Assembly (NCBI RefSeq): GCF_034190915.1
Contig: NW_026947709.1
Location: 1-64,000 of the forward strand
DNA from: Cavia porcellus
Lineage: Eukaryota; Chordata; Mammalia; Rodentia; Caviidae
Direction of reading: 5' to 3'
Length of the DNA stretch: 64,000 nucleotides
Below are positions 34,801 through 47,973 of the stretch, one piece after another. Each line of letters opens with the position of its first letter. The first letter of the stretch is position 1. The notes under the pieces are model-generated. The model was not told where the DNA came from, made no database searches, and saw only the letters and a program-made list of their open reading frames with translations. The position numbers and the translations under genes are program-made.

Positions 34801-35725
34801 ACTGCACAACTTCAAGTGAAGTGCACTGTCCCTTGACAATGGCAAGTCTGGGCAAATCTCTAGTAACTGAAAATCTTAGAAAGTCTGAAAGTGAGTGAAT
34901 GAAAATGGGCCTCTCCACATATGGACAGGGCCTCTCCTTAAGCACACATTTGTGGAAAAAGTAATTATGAGAGACGAATGAACTCCCAATATGGAATGGA
35001 AATTTTCTTGTTTAGGCCTGGAACGCTATGGCCTGGAGCCCTGTGGTTCTAACTGGATGAGCAAAGTGTGAGCAGAGATCAAAGTAAAACACACTCCATT
35101 TAGGGAACTCGATATTTAACCAGGTGTCCAGAGAGGTGGCAACTGTACTTGTGTCAATTTGCTCAAATCCTGTCTTCACAAGAAAGTAAATTCCAGCACG
35201 ACCAGTGACTAGAGGAGGACACATTTCAAAGGACTTGTAAAAAGTCCAACCCTGAAGTTAGCCCAACACTGAATTTAGATGAAAAGTAGCAGAGTCTGTT
35301 AGTCTTTCAAGTTTTAATAGGAGAAACTTATAGCATGTAATAGCTGTTACATGAATAACTTCAGAGCTTTTGGAGAGGTCGAAATCACTATGAGTGAGGG
35401 CTTCCCTGACTCGCAAAGTTAAAAATAGTAAAACAAACAATTTGCAAAACCAATCAACCAATTAAATACAAACACTAAGTCCAAAGGGTTTCACTGGTTT
35501 TAAAACCACTTATGGAATGCACAACTATTGATGAGGCTTACTCTGCATTCTGCTTTACTCAGGCCTGGTACATGAGCAACTGTGAAAGCAAAATTCAAAA
35601 TGTTATGTGAAGTGACCATTTCATTGTTGAAACCATGACCCAATAGACATTTTCTCTTTTGAAACTTCATACATTATCCATATATGTTCTCAAAGGGAAG
35701 GAATACACAGGATTTAGGCTGAATT
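31875..35725. repeat. Macrosatellite monomer M3 (3,851 bp), joined directly to M4
   Basis: The left edge is a provirus and the right edge is a plain monomer junction. The 322-bp duplication is at 32673-33315 and the B1-like SINE at 33841-33981. The first 1.15 kb shares all private variants of M2. From about 33032 it carries bases typical of the provirus-free monomers, for example GTAGTTGTTG near 33862 and GAAAGGTCAACC near 34641, so it is a mosaic. Confidence 0.93.
33841..33981 (-). mobile_element. Antisense B1-like SINE (M3)
   Basis: It differs from M1 and M2 by one base (GTAGTTG in place of GTACTTG), a variant shared with M4 to M8. Confidence 0.6.
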
Positions 35726-35739
35726 ATTTTTTTCAGTAT
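35719..35739. other. Undisrupted proviral integration target (M3/M4 junction)
   Basis: The sequence reads GCTGAATT, then ATTT, then TTTTCAG. Removing one ATTT and the provirus from the occupied junctions gives this arrangement, with the GAATT left flank as at provirus 4. Other empty junctions lie at about 39576, 43427, 59986 and 63833. Confidence 0.9.
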
Positions 35740-38700
35740 TTTGTGTTCCACCAGATTTATTTGAAGATCTCCTGTCCTGCATCCACTGCCCAATGGAGAA
35801 GGCCACACATAGGACAACCCACATGAGAACTTCACTTCTACAGCCTGATTATATCATCATGAGAATATAATTTTCCTTTCATCATCAAAGATTTTTACAT
35901 CAGATTAACCAGCTCTCTTGCTTGCCCATGTTTTTCCCTGGTTTTTGTACCTTGAAAGGGGTGTGCACTCTTCCCAGCCTTGATCTCCATCTTCCCCCAT
36001 ATTTCCAAACATATTCATCTGGGAAACATGTAAAGATCTTATTCGGGGCTTGTTTCATTGTTTTCAAATATCTGCCCTTGAAATTCAACTTCCAACACTG
36101 TCTCTCATATCCAAAGCTATGTGCTTGCAGAGGATTTCTGCTGAGAAATTTTACAGAAAGCTCTTATACTGCAGGTGAATGATGCCAGCAAGTCTTGACT
36201 GAATAGCTTAGGGAACAGGACTCAGCCAAATGACTGACATGACAAGGGAAAAGCGTATGCTCAAGGATAGGACATGGCAGAGGTCATCTGCCAGGCCCTG
36301 GCATATTTAATATCCCATTGAATGTACATCAATGTGTAGATTGGCAAGCATTTCCATCCACAAATTCTGAGCAGTGAAGCCTTCGGAGAGAATATTGTGG
36401 CATACCAGGCCAAGAATATTCATCCTATTTAAATCTTGCCCTACAAGGTCCTCTGTGCCAATGAGGTCTCCATGGCAACGCCCAGCATTGTGACTCAGGT
36501 CTCCTACTGCACACTTGTATCCTAGAGCCTAAAGTCCAGCTCACAATGGTGCTCAGCCAATCACAGCCCATTGTGGTTGCCTGGCAACCACAAGCTTGTG
36601 GATTTCTGTGAACTGTTTCAGCCCAACTCTGCAGCTTTCCACCTCATACAACCACAGCCATTCCAGTCATGCAGTATTTGATTAGCCTCTCTATGTTGCC
36701 TCAGAATTTTTTTTTTTACAGTTGTAGTGATCAAGAAAATTTGACATATTTTGGAAGTGGAAGGAAGTAATTAGAAAACCTTTTGGTATGTCTGAGGTCT
36801 ATGGGTTCCAAACTTGACTATCCCAGTCTTTTAAATTTTCAAACCTAGAGCCTAAAATCCACCTCACAGGGAAGTTAAGCCAATCTCATCCCAGTGTGGT
36901 TGCCTGGTAACCACAAGCCTGTGGATTTCTGTGAACAGTTTCAGCCCAACTCTGCAGCTTTCCACCTCATACAACCACAGCCATTCCAATTATGCAGTAT
37001 TTGATTAACCTCTCTAAGTTGCCTCAGAATTTTCTTTGAACTTGTGGTGATCAAGCAAATTTGACATATTTTGACAAGTGGAGGGAAGTAATTGGCTCTG
37101 TCTTTAGCTCTGTTTGTGGTATATGGTGTCCAAAGGTGACTAGCCCAGTCTATTCAGTTAAAACCTTAGAAAGCCAAATGTTTCAAGGGAGGAAAGAAAA
37201 TGCCACAATGATTTGGGTTCTGCCAAGTTTCTGGTGGCTTGGGAAGCAAACCTGCAAACCATACATGCAGTCTCTGCTGGATTACTGCCACCATGGTAGT
37301 ATCAGTTAGCACTAAAAGCCAGCAACGAGAAGATGAGACCAAAAATGAAAGTGAATCCTTGCAGTGCATGAATATTTGGAGTGCCTGCTTCAACTATCCA
37401 GCTTCCTTGGGGTTCACTTGTCTGCAATCGCTATTTCAAGGAGGTCTGCAGCCATTCCAGCATAACCCTCAACACTAAACATGAGGTACTAGCTCAATAC
37501 CTTATCACCAGCAGGTTTTCCCAGAATTCAACTGTAACATGGTGAAAGGGAAACCCTTAGAAAAGGGATGCAAATGCCCCTTTCACTAGAAATCCCAGGT
37601 ATTTTCTCATGGCATGGAATATTTAGACTCCACAACTCATGTAGTGAACCCAGGGACCTAGACCAAGTGTGTCTAGTTTAATGTTGTCCTCTTTTTGGAA
37701 ACAGCATCTTATGTAGTTGTTGAAAGAGGCCTTGAGATCAATTCGTAGCCCAAGATGGACTGGAACTCCCAAGGATCCATCCACCTCCGCCCCCAGATTG
37801 CTGGGATTATAGGCATGAGGGACCATGCCAAGCATGTGGACAGAGATTCTTACATAGTTTGTGAAAATCCACTACTGGTCTATAGGTAGCTTCTGTGCTT
37901 CAGGCTTTAGGAATATGCCTCTCTTTGTTTTGGCTCCCCTTGTTCAGGTGTCCATTTCTATTGTGATAAGCTCCAAGGCCCCAGGCAAGGGAGTGGCTGG
38001 CCTTCCTCTGGTGTGTCCTTGGATGATTACAGCCTTTGATGAACAGGCTTCAAATATATTGGATCATGTGCATTTGAAGAGGAAATGAGTAAAGATTCAT
38101 GAGTTAATGTGGACATGCCAGGGAATTGAGGGGCCATGATAGAGACAAATCTTCACGCCATGGGCTGAAGGCTGAGGATTCTGTACCTCTAGCTTCTTGA
38201 ATAGAGGGCCTGCTGAGCAGTTGTATGCTCTCAAATGTAATTTGATGGGTTTTGTTTTAATTTATTTTTTTTTTGCTTTGGTTTTTTACATGGAAGGAAC
38301 TGTACCATGGTTTGAAGAAGCTGGAGTGTCTTACCTAAGAGAAATTTGCAAAAAGGGACAATTCAGCAGCCAAGAATTTCTCAAATGCCCTTGGCGTTTT
38401 AAAAAAAAGTGACATAAAGTTGAGTGTGTCATGTCCATGTCTCTTTACAAAAGATTTTACCTCCTATTTGATAGGAATTACTGTTTCTTTGAAAGGTCAA
38501 CCTGCACTGAAATAAAGATAATCCCTCCTTTCCTCATTCTGCTTGAAACCACATCCTTTCTTAGTTATATTTTCTTACGCAGCAACACTTGGAGATGACT
38601 ACAGCGAGAGTTTCCCATTGGTGAAATTTCCACGGAGACACATGAAGTAATACTGCACAATTTCAAGTGAAGTGCACTGTCCCTTGACAATGGCAAGTCT

Positions 38701-39576
38701 GGGCAAATCTCTAGTAACTGAAAATCTTAGAAAGTCTGAAAGTGAGTGAATCAAAATGGGCCTCTCCACATTTGGACAGGGCCTCTCCTGAAGCACACAT
38801 TTGTGGAAAAAGTAATTATGAGAGACGAATGAACTCCCAAAACGGAATGGAAATTTTCTTGTTTAGGCCTGGAACGCTATGGCCTGGAGCCCTGTGGTTC
38901 TAACTGGATGAGCAAAGTGTCAGCAGAGATCAAAGTAAAACACACACCATTTAGGGAACTCGATATTTAACCAGGTGTCCAGAGTAGTGGCAAACTGTAC
39001 TTGTGTCAATTTGCTCAAATCCTGTCTTCACAAGAAAGTAAATTCCAGCACGACCAGTGACTAGAGGAGGACACATTTCAAAGGACTTGTAAAAAGTCCA
39101 ACCCTGAACTTAGCCCAACACTGAATTTAGATGAAAAGTAGCAGAGTCTGTTAGTCTTTCAAGTTTTAATAGGAGAAACTTATAGCATGTAATAGCTGTT
39201 ACATGAATAACTTCAGAGCATTTGGAAAAGTCGAAATCACTGTGAGTGAGGGCTTCCCTGACTCACAAAGTTAAAAATAGGAAAAAAAACAATTTGCAAA
39301 ACCAATCAACCAATTAAATACAAACACTAAGTCCAAAGGGTTTCACTGGTTTTAAAACCACTTATGGAATGCACAACTATTGATGAGGCTTACTCTGCAT
39401 TCTGCTTTACTCCGGCCTGGTACATGAGCAACTGTGAAAGCAAAATTCAAAATGTTATGTCAGGTGACCATTTCATTGTTGAAACCATGACCCAATAGAC
39501 ATTTTCTCTTTTCAAAGTTCGTACATTATCCATATATGTTCTCAAAAGGAAGGAATACACAGGATTTAGGCTGAAT
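35726..39576. repeat. Macrosatellite monomer M4 (3,851 bp), no provirus at either edge
   Basis: This is a plain monomer. The internal duplication is at 36524-37167 (first period 323 bp) and the B1-like SINE at 37692-37832. It has private changes, including CAGTTAAAACC near 37157, which breaks a short frame that is open in most other monomers. This argues that the frame is not under strong constraint. No gene recognised. Confidence 0.93.
37692..37832 (-). mobile_element. Antisense B1-like SINE (M4)
   Basis: It is the same element, with private changes (CACCTCCGCC in place of CAGCTCAGCC). Confidence 0.6.
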
Positions 39577-42500
39577 ATTTTTTTCAGTATTTTGTGTTCC
39601 ACCAGATTTATTTGAAGATCTCCTGTCCTGCATCCACTGCCCAATGCAGAAGGCCACACATAGGACAACCCACATGAGAACTTCACTTCTCCAGCCTGAT
39701 CATATCATCATGAGAATATAATTTTCCTTTCATCATCAAAGATTTTTACATCAGATTAACCAGCTCTCTTGCTTGCCCATGTTTTTCCCTGGTTTTTGTA
39801 CCTTGAAATGGGTGTGCACTCTTCCCAGCCTTGATCTCCATCTTCCCCCATATTTCCAAACATAATCATCTGGGAAACATGTAAAGATCTTATTCGGGGC
39901 TTGTTTCATTGTTTTCAAATATCTGCCCTTGAAATTCAACTTCCACCACTGTCTCTCATATCCAAAGCTATGTGCTTGCAGAGGATTTCTGCTGAGAAAT
40001 TTCACAGAAAGCTCTTATAGTGCAGGTGAATGATGCCAGCAAGTCTTGACTGAATAGCTTAGGGAACAGGACTCAGCCAAATGACTGACATGACAAGGGA
40101 AAAGCGTATGCTCAAGGATAGGACATGGCAGAGGTCATCTGCCAGGCCCTGGCATATTTAGTATCCCATTGAAAGTACATCAATGTGTAGATTGGCAAGC
40201 ATTTCCATCCACAAATTCTGAGCAGTGAAGCCTTCAGAGAGAATATTGTGGCATACCAGGCCAAGAATATTCATCCTATTTAAATCTTGCCCTACAAGGT
40301 CCTCTGTGCCACTGAGGTCTCCATGGCAACGCCCAGCATTGTGACTCAGGTCTCCTACTGCACACTTGTATCTTAGAGCCTAAAGTCCAGCTCACAATGG
40401 TGCTCAGCCAATCACAGCCCATTGTGGTTGCCTGGCAACCACAAGCTTGTGGATTTCTGTGAACTGTTTCAGCCCAACTCTGCAGCTTTCCACCTCATAC
40501 AACCACAGCCATTCCAATCATGCAGTATTTGATTAGCCACTCTATGTTGCCTCAGAATTTTTTTTTACAGTTGTAGTGATCAAGAAAATTTGACATATTT
40601 TGAGAAGTGGAGGGAAGTAATTGGAAAACCTTTTGGTATGTCTGAGGTCTATGGGTTCCAAACTTGACTATCCCAGTCTTTTAAATTTTCAAACCTAGAG
40701 CCTAAAATCCACCTCACAGGGATGTTCAGCCAATCTCAGCCCAGTGCGGTTGCCTGGCAACCACAAGCCTCTGGATTTCTGTGAACAGTTTCAGCCCAAC
40801 TCTGCAGCTTTCCACCTCATACAACCACAGCCATTCCAATCATGCAGTATTTGATTAACCTCTCTAAGGTGCCTCAGAATTTTCTTTGAAGTTGTGGTGA
40901 TCAAGCAAATTTGACATATTTTGACAAGTGGAGGGAAGTAATTGTCTCTGTCTTTAGCTCTGTTTGTGGTATATGGGGTCCAAAGGTGACTAGCCCAGTC
41001 TATTCAGTTATCAAACTTAGAAAGCCAAATGTTTCAAGGGAGGAAAGAAAATGCCACAATGATTTGGGTTCTGCCAAGTTTCTGGTGGCTTGGGAAACAA
41101 ACCTGCAAACCATACTTGCAGTCTCTGCTGGATTACTGCCACCATGGTAGTATCAGTTAGCACTAAAAGCCAGCAACCAGAAGATGAGCCCCAAAATGAA
41201 AGTGAATCCTTGCAGTGCATGAATATTTGGAGTGCCTGCTTCAACTATCCAGCTTCCTCGGGGTTCACTTGTCTGCAATCGCTATTTCAAGGAGGTCTGC
41301 AGCCATTCCAGCATAACCCTGAACACTAAACATGAGGTACTAGCTCAATACCTTATCACCAGCAGGTTTTCCCAGAATTCAACTGTAACATGGTGAAAGG
41401 GAAACCCTTAGAAAAGGGATGCAAATGCCCCTTTCACTAGAAATCCCAGGTATTTTCTAATGGCATGGAATATTTAGACTCCACAACTCATGTAGTGAAC
41501 CCAGGGACCTAGACCAAGTGTGTCTAGTTTAATGATGTCCTCTTTTTGGAAACAGCATCTTATGTAGTTGTTGAAAGAGGCCTTGAGATCAATTCGTAGC
41601 CCAAGATGGACTGGAACTCCCAAGGATCCATCCAGCTCAGCCCCCAGATTGCTGGGATTATAGGCATGAGGGACCATGCCTAGCATGTGCACAGAGATTC
41701 TTACATAATTTGTGAAATCCCACTACTGGTCTATAGGTAGCTTCTGTGCTTCAGGCTTTAGGAATATGCCTCTCTTTGTTTTGGCTCCCCTTGTTCAGGT
41801 GTCCATTTCTATTGTGATAAGCTCCAAGGCCCGAGGCAAGGGAGTGGCTGCCCTTCCTCTGGTGTGTCCTTGGATGATTACAGCCCAGGTGAACAGGGTT
41901 CAAATATATTGGATCATGTGCATTTGAAGGGGAAATGAGTAAAGATTCATGAGTTAATGTGGACATGCCAGGGAATTGAGGGGCCATGATAGAGACAAAA
42001 CTTCAGGCCATGGGCTGAAGGCTGAGGATTCTGTACCTCTAGCTTCTTGAATAGTGGGCCTGCTGAGCAATTGTATGCTCTCAAATGTAATTTGATGGGT
42101 TTTGTTTTAATTTATTTTTTTTGTTTTGTTTTGGTTTTTTACATGGAAGGAACTGTACCATGGTTTGAAGAAGCTGGAGTGTCTTACCTAAGAGAAATTT
42201 GCAAAAAGGGACAATTCAGCAGCCAAGAATTTCTCAAATGCCCTTGGCGTTTTAAAAAAAGTGACATAAAGTTGAGTGTGTCATGTCCATGTCTCTTTAC
42301 AAAAGATTTTACCTCCTATTTGATAGGAATTACTGTTTCTTTGAAAGGTCAACCTGCACTGAAATAAAGATAATCCCTCCTTTCCTCATTCTGCTTGAAA
42401 CCACATCCTTTCTTAGTTATATTTTCTTACGCAGCAACACTTGGAGATGACTACAGCGAGAGTTTCCCATTGGTGGAATTTCCACGGAGACACATGAAGT

Positions 42501-43427
42501 AATACTGCACAATTTAAGTGAAGTGCACTGTCCCTTGACAATGGCAAGTCTGGGCAAATCTCTAGTAACTGAAAATCTTAGAAAGTCTGAAAGTGAGTGA
42601 ATCAAAATGGGCCTCTCCACATTTGGACAGGGCCTCTCCTGAAGCACACATTTGTGGAAAAAGTAATTATGAGAGACGAATGAACTCCCAAAACGGAATG
42701 GAAATTTTCTTGTTTAGGCCTGGAACGCTATGGCCTGGAGCCCTGTGGTTCTAACTGGATGAGCAAAGTGTCAGCAGAGATCAAAGTAAAACACACACCA
42801 TTTAGGGAACTCGATATTTAACCAGGTGTCCAGAGTAGTGGCAAACTGTACTTGTGTCAATTTGCTCAAATCCTGTCTTCACAAGAAAGTAAATTCCAGC
42901 ACGACCAGTGACTAGAAGAGGACACATTTCAAAAGACTTGTAAAAAGTCCAACCCTGAACTTAGCCCAACACTGAATTTAGATGAAAAGTAGCAGAGTCT
43001 GTTAGTCTTTCAAGTTTTAATAGGAGAAACTTATAGCATGTAATAGCTGTTACATGAATAACTTCAGAGCTTTTGGAAAGGTCGAAATCACTGTGAGTGA
43101 GGGCTTCCCTGACTCACAAAGTTAAAAATAGGAAAAAAAACAATTTGCAAAACCAATCAACCAATTAAATACAAACGCTAAGTCCAAAGGGTTTCACTGG
43201 TTTTAAAACCACTTATGGAATGCAGAACTATTGATGAGGCTTACTCTGCATTCTGCTTTACTCCGGCCTGGTACATGAGCAACTGTGAAAGCAAAATTCA
43301 AAATGTTATGTCAGGTGACCATTTCATTGTTGAAACCATGACCCAATAGACATTTTCTCTTTTCAAAGTTCGTACATTATCCATATATGTTCTCAAAGGG
43401 AAGGAATACACAGGATTTAGGCTGAAT
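39577..43427. repeat. Macrosatellite monomer M5 (3,851 bp)
   Basis: This is a plain monomer. The duplication is at 40375-41018 and the B1-like SINE at 41543-41683. Near 41886 it has a short change (CAGCCCAGGTGAACAGG) that is related to the one in M7 and M8. No gene recognised. Confidence 0.93.
41543..41683 (-). mobile_element. Antisense B1-like SINE (M5)
   Basis: It is the same element, with CCTAGC in place of CCAAGC at its end, shared with M6. Confidence 0.6.
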
Positions 43428-46400
43428 ATTTTTTTCAGTATTTTGTGTTCCACCAGATTTATTTGAAGATCTCCTGTCCTGCATCCACTGCCCAATGCAG
43501 AAGGCCACACATAGGACAACCCACATGAGAACTTCACTTCTACAGCCTGATTATATCATCATGAGAATATAATTTTCCTTTCATCATCAAAGATTTTTAC
43601 ATCAGATTAACCAGCTCTCTTGCTTTCCCATGTTTTTCCCTGGTTTTTGTACCTTGAAATGGGTGTGCACTCTTCCCAGCCTTGATCTCCATCTTCCCCC
43701 ATATTTCCAAACATATTCATCTGGGAAACATGTAAAGATCTTATTCGGGGCTTGTTTCATTGTTTTCAAATATCTGCCCTTGAAATTCAACTTCCACCAC
43801 TGTCTCTCATATCCAAAGCTATGTGCTTGCAGAGGATTTCTGCTGAGAAATTTCACAGAAAGCTCTTATACTGCAGGTGAATGATGCCAGCAAGTCTTGA
43901 CTGAATAGCTTAGGGAACAGGACTCAGCCAAATGACTGACATGACAAGGGAAAAGCGTATGCTCAAGGATAGGACATGGCAGAGGTCATCTGCCAGGCTC
44001 TGGCATATTTAGTATCCCATTGAAAGTACATCAATGTGTAGATTGGCAAGCATTTCCATCCACAAATTCTGAGCAGTGAAGCCTTCAGAGAGAATATTTT
44101 GGCATACCAGGCCAAGAATATTCATCCTATTTAAATCTTGCCCTACAAGGTCCTCTGTGCCACTGAGGTCTCCATGGCAACGCCCAGCATTGTGACTCAG
44201 GTCTCCTACTGCACACTTGTATCTTAGAGCCTAAAGTCCAGCTCACAATTGTGCTCAGCCAATCACAGCCCATTGTGGTTGCCTGGCAACCACAAGCTTG
44301 TGGATTTCTGTGAACTGTTTCAGCCCAACTCTGCAGCTTTCCACCTCATACAACCACAGCCATTCCAATCATGCAGTATTTGATTAGCCACTCTATGTTG
44401 CCTCAGAATTTTTTTTTACAGTTGTAGTGATCAAGAAAATTTGACATATTTTGAGAAGTGGAGCGAAGTAATTGGAAAACCTTTTGGTATGTCTGAGGTC
44501 TATGGGTTCCAAACTTGACTATCCCAGTCTTTTAAATTTTCAAACCTAGAGCCTAAAATCCACCTCACAGGGATGTTCAGCCAATCTCAGCCCAGTGCGG
44601 TTGCCTGGCAACCACAAGCCTCTGGATTTCTGTGAACAGTTTCAGCCCAACTCTGCAGCTTTCCACCTCATACAACCACAGCCATTCCAATCATGCAGTA
44701 TTTGATTAAACTCTCTAAGGTGCCTCAGAATTTTCTTTGAAGTTGTGGTGATCAAGCAAATTTGACATATTTTGACAAGTGGAGGGAAGTAATTGGCTCT
44801 GTCTTTAGCTCTGTTTGTGGTATATGGGGTCCAAAGGTGACTAGCCCAGTCTATTCAGTTATCAAACTTAGAAAGCCAAATGTTTCAAGGGAGGAAAGAA
44901 AATGCCACAATGATTTGGGTTCTGCCCAGTTTCTGGTGGCTTGGGAAGCAAACCTGCAAACCATACTTGCAGTCTCTGCTGGATTACTGCCACCATGGAA
45001 GTATCAGTTAGCACTAAAAGCCAGCAACCAGAAGATGAGACCCAAAATGAAAGTGAATCCTTGCAGTGCATGAATATTTGGAGTGCCTGCTTCAACTATC
45101 CAGCTTCCTCGGGGTTCACTTGTCTGCAATCGCTATTTCAAGGAGGTCTGCAGCCATTCCAGCATAACCCTGAACACTAAACATGAGGTACTAGCTCAAT
45201 ACCTTATCACCAGCAGGGTTTCCAGGAATTCAACTGTAACATGGTGAAAGGGAAACCCTTAGAAAAGGGATGCAAATGCCCCTTTCACTAGAAATCCCAG
45301 GTATTTTCTAATGGCATGGAATATTTAGACTCCACAACTCATGTAGTGAACCCAGGGACCTAGACCAAGTGTGTCTAGTTTAATGTTGTCCTCTTTTTGG
45401 AAACAGCATCTTATGTAGTTGTTGAAAGAGGCCTTGAGATTAATTCGTAGCCCAAGATGGACTGGAACTCCCAAGGATCCATCCAGCTCAGCCCCCAGAT
45501 TGCTGGGATTATAAGCATGAGGGACCATGCCTAGCATGTGCACAGAGATTCTTACATAATTTCTGAAATCCCACTACTGGTCTATAGGTAGCTTCTGTGC
45601 TTCAGGCTTTAGGAATATGCCTCTCTTTGTTTTGGCTCCCCTTGTTCAGGTGTCCATTTCTATTCTGATAAGCTCCAAGGCCCCAGGCAAGGGAGTGGCT
45701 GCCCTTCCTCTGGAGTGTCCTTGGATGATTACAGCCTTTGATGAACAGGGTTCAAATATATTGGATCCTGTGCATTTGAAGAGGAAATGAGTAAAGATTC
45801 ATGAGTTAATGTGGACATGCCAGGGAATTGAGGGGCCATGATAGAGACAAAACTTCAGGCCATGGGCTGAAGGCTGAGGATTCTGTACCTCTAGCTTCTT
45901 AAATACTGGGCCTGCTGAGCAATTGTGTGCTCTCAAATGTAATTTGATGGGTTTTGTTTTAATTTATTTTGTTTTTTGCTTTGGTTTTTTACATGGAAGG
46001 AACTGTACCATGGTTTGAAGAAGCTGTAGTGTCTTACCTAAGAGAAATTTGCAAAAAGGGACAATTCAGCAGCCAAGAATTTCTCAAATGCCCTTGGCGT
46101 TTTAAAAAAAGTGACATAAAGTTGAGTGTGTCATGTCCATGTCTCTTTACAAAAGATTTTACCTCCTATTTGATAGGAATTACTGTTTCTTTGAAAGGTC
46201 AACCTGCACTGAAATAAAGATAATCCCTCCTTTCCTCATTCTGCTGGAAACCACATCCTTTGTTAGTTATATTTTCTTACGCAGCAACACTTGGAGATGA
46301 CTACAGCGAGAGTTTCCCATTGGTGGAATTTCCACGGAGACCCATGAAGTAATACTGCACAATTTCAAGTGAAGTACACTGTCCCTTGACAATGGTAAGT

Positions 46401-47283
46401 CTGGGCAAACCTCTAGTAACTGAAAATCTTAGAAAGTCTGAAAGTGAGTGAATGAAAATGGGCCTCTCCACATTTGGACAGGGCCTCTCCTGAAGCACAC
46501 ATTTGTGGAAAAAGTAATTATGAGAGACGAATGAACTCCCAAAACGGAATGGAAATTTTCTTGTTTAGGCCTGGAACGCTATGGCCTGGAGCCCTGTGGT
46601 TCTAACTGGATGAGCAAAGTGTCAGCAGAGATCAAAGAAAAACACACACCATTTAGGGAACTCGATATTTAACCAGGTGTCCAGAGTAGTGGCAAACTGT
46701 ACTTGTGTCAATTTGCTCAAATCCTGTCTTCACAAGAAAGTAAATTCCAGCACGACCAGTGACTAGAGGAGGACACATTTCAAAGGACTTGTAAAAAGTC
46801 CAACCCTGAAGTTAGCCCAACACTGAATTTAGATGAAAAGTAGCAGAGTCTGTTAGTCTTTCAAGTTTTAATAGGAGAAACTTATAGCATGCAATAGCTG
46901 TTACATGAATAACTTCAGAGCTTTTGGAGAGGTCGAAATCACTATGAGTGAGGGCTTCCCTGACTCGCAAAGTTAAAAATAGTAAAACAAACAATTTGCA
47001 AAACCAATCAACCAATTAAATACAAACACTAAGTCCAAAGGGTTTCACTGGTTTTAAAACCACTTATGGAATGCACAACTATTGATGAGGCTTACTCTGC
47101 ATTCTGCTTTACTCAGGCCTGGTACATGAGCAACTGTGAAAGCAAAATTCAAAATGTTATGTGAAGTGACCATTTCATTGTTGAAACCATGACCCAATAG
47201 ACATTTTCTCTTTTGAAACTTCATACATTATCCATATATGTTCTCAAAGGGAAGGAATACACAGGATTTAGGCTGAATTATTT
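43428..47283. repeat. Macrosatellite monomer M6 (3,856 bp including target duplication), mosaic
   Basis: The right edge is the 5' LTR of provirus 4. The duplication is at 44226-44869 and the B1-like SINE at 45394-45534. Up to about 46,690 it carries M4/M5-type variants (CATTTGGACAGG, CTCCTGAAGC, AGAGTAGTGG). After about 46,870 it matches the M1/M2 type (CATGCAATAG, TCGCAAAG, ATAGTAAAAC). A recombination or conversion breakpoint lies between those points. Confidence 0.92.
45394..45534 (-). mobile_element. Antisense B1-like SINE (M6)
   Basis: It is the same element, with ATTATAAGC in place of ATTATAGGC. Confidence 0.6.
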
Positions 47284-47973
47284 TGTGAGAGTCGACCCCC
47301 CTGCTACAACCCCCTCCCCAGAGCGGGGAATGAAAGGGTTAACTCCCTAACTCCCCAGAGCGGGGGAATGAAAGGGTTAACTCCCTAACTCCCCAGAGCG
47401 GCGGAATGAAAGGGTTAACTCCCTAACTCCCCAGAGCGGGGGAATGAAAGGGCTAACTCCCTAACTCCCCTGAGCGGGGGGAATGAAAGGGCTAACTCCC
47501 TAACTCCCCAGAGCTATCAGAACAGAGCAGTAAAGAATGCTTCACTCCCTAAACCTTTCCCAGGAGATAATCAGAGCAGGACCAAAGGGAATGTCTCTGC
47601 TAGTCATTAACCACTAGATGTTCTGTTCTCTGTAAAGATAGAGATAAGCAAAGAATGTACTGTATAAACAGGACCAGGGGGCACCTGGCACTCTAAGGTC
47701 AACCCAAGACCCTCGGTCTCCATGGTTACTCAGCCCCAGACCCTCAAATCAGCATTAGCCAGGTCCTGCGCCGCTCAAAATTAACCAATGCGATTTGCTT
47801 CTGTAAACTTGCTTGCCTCCTGCGTGTACCTTTAAAAACCCTGCACAAATTCCCCTCGGGGCCCCTCCGCACACGTTTGCCTGAGGGACCCCATGCGCAT
47901 GGAAATAAACTTTCTTTTCCTCACCAAGAGCTGAGTCCTTGGGGTCTCTTCCCCTGCGGCGTTGGCCCTAACA
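47284..47973 (+). mobile_element. 5' LTR, 690 bp (provirus 4)
   Basis: The third U3 repeat reads GCGGCGGAATG, as in the 3' LTR of this copy. Private changes are CTGAGCGGGG in the fifth repeat, AGCAGGACC near 47575 and a one-base deletion in AAGCAAAGAATG near 47646. Confidence 0.94.

Noticed and set aside
31875..47283. Centromeric satellite
   Set aside because: The monomer is 3.85 kb with a SINE and an internal duplication, unlike short AT-rich centromeric repeats; this is a macrosatellite.
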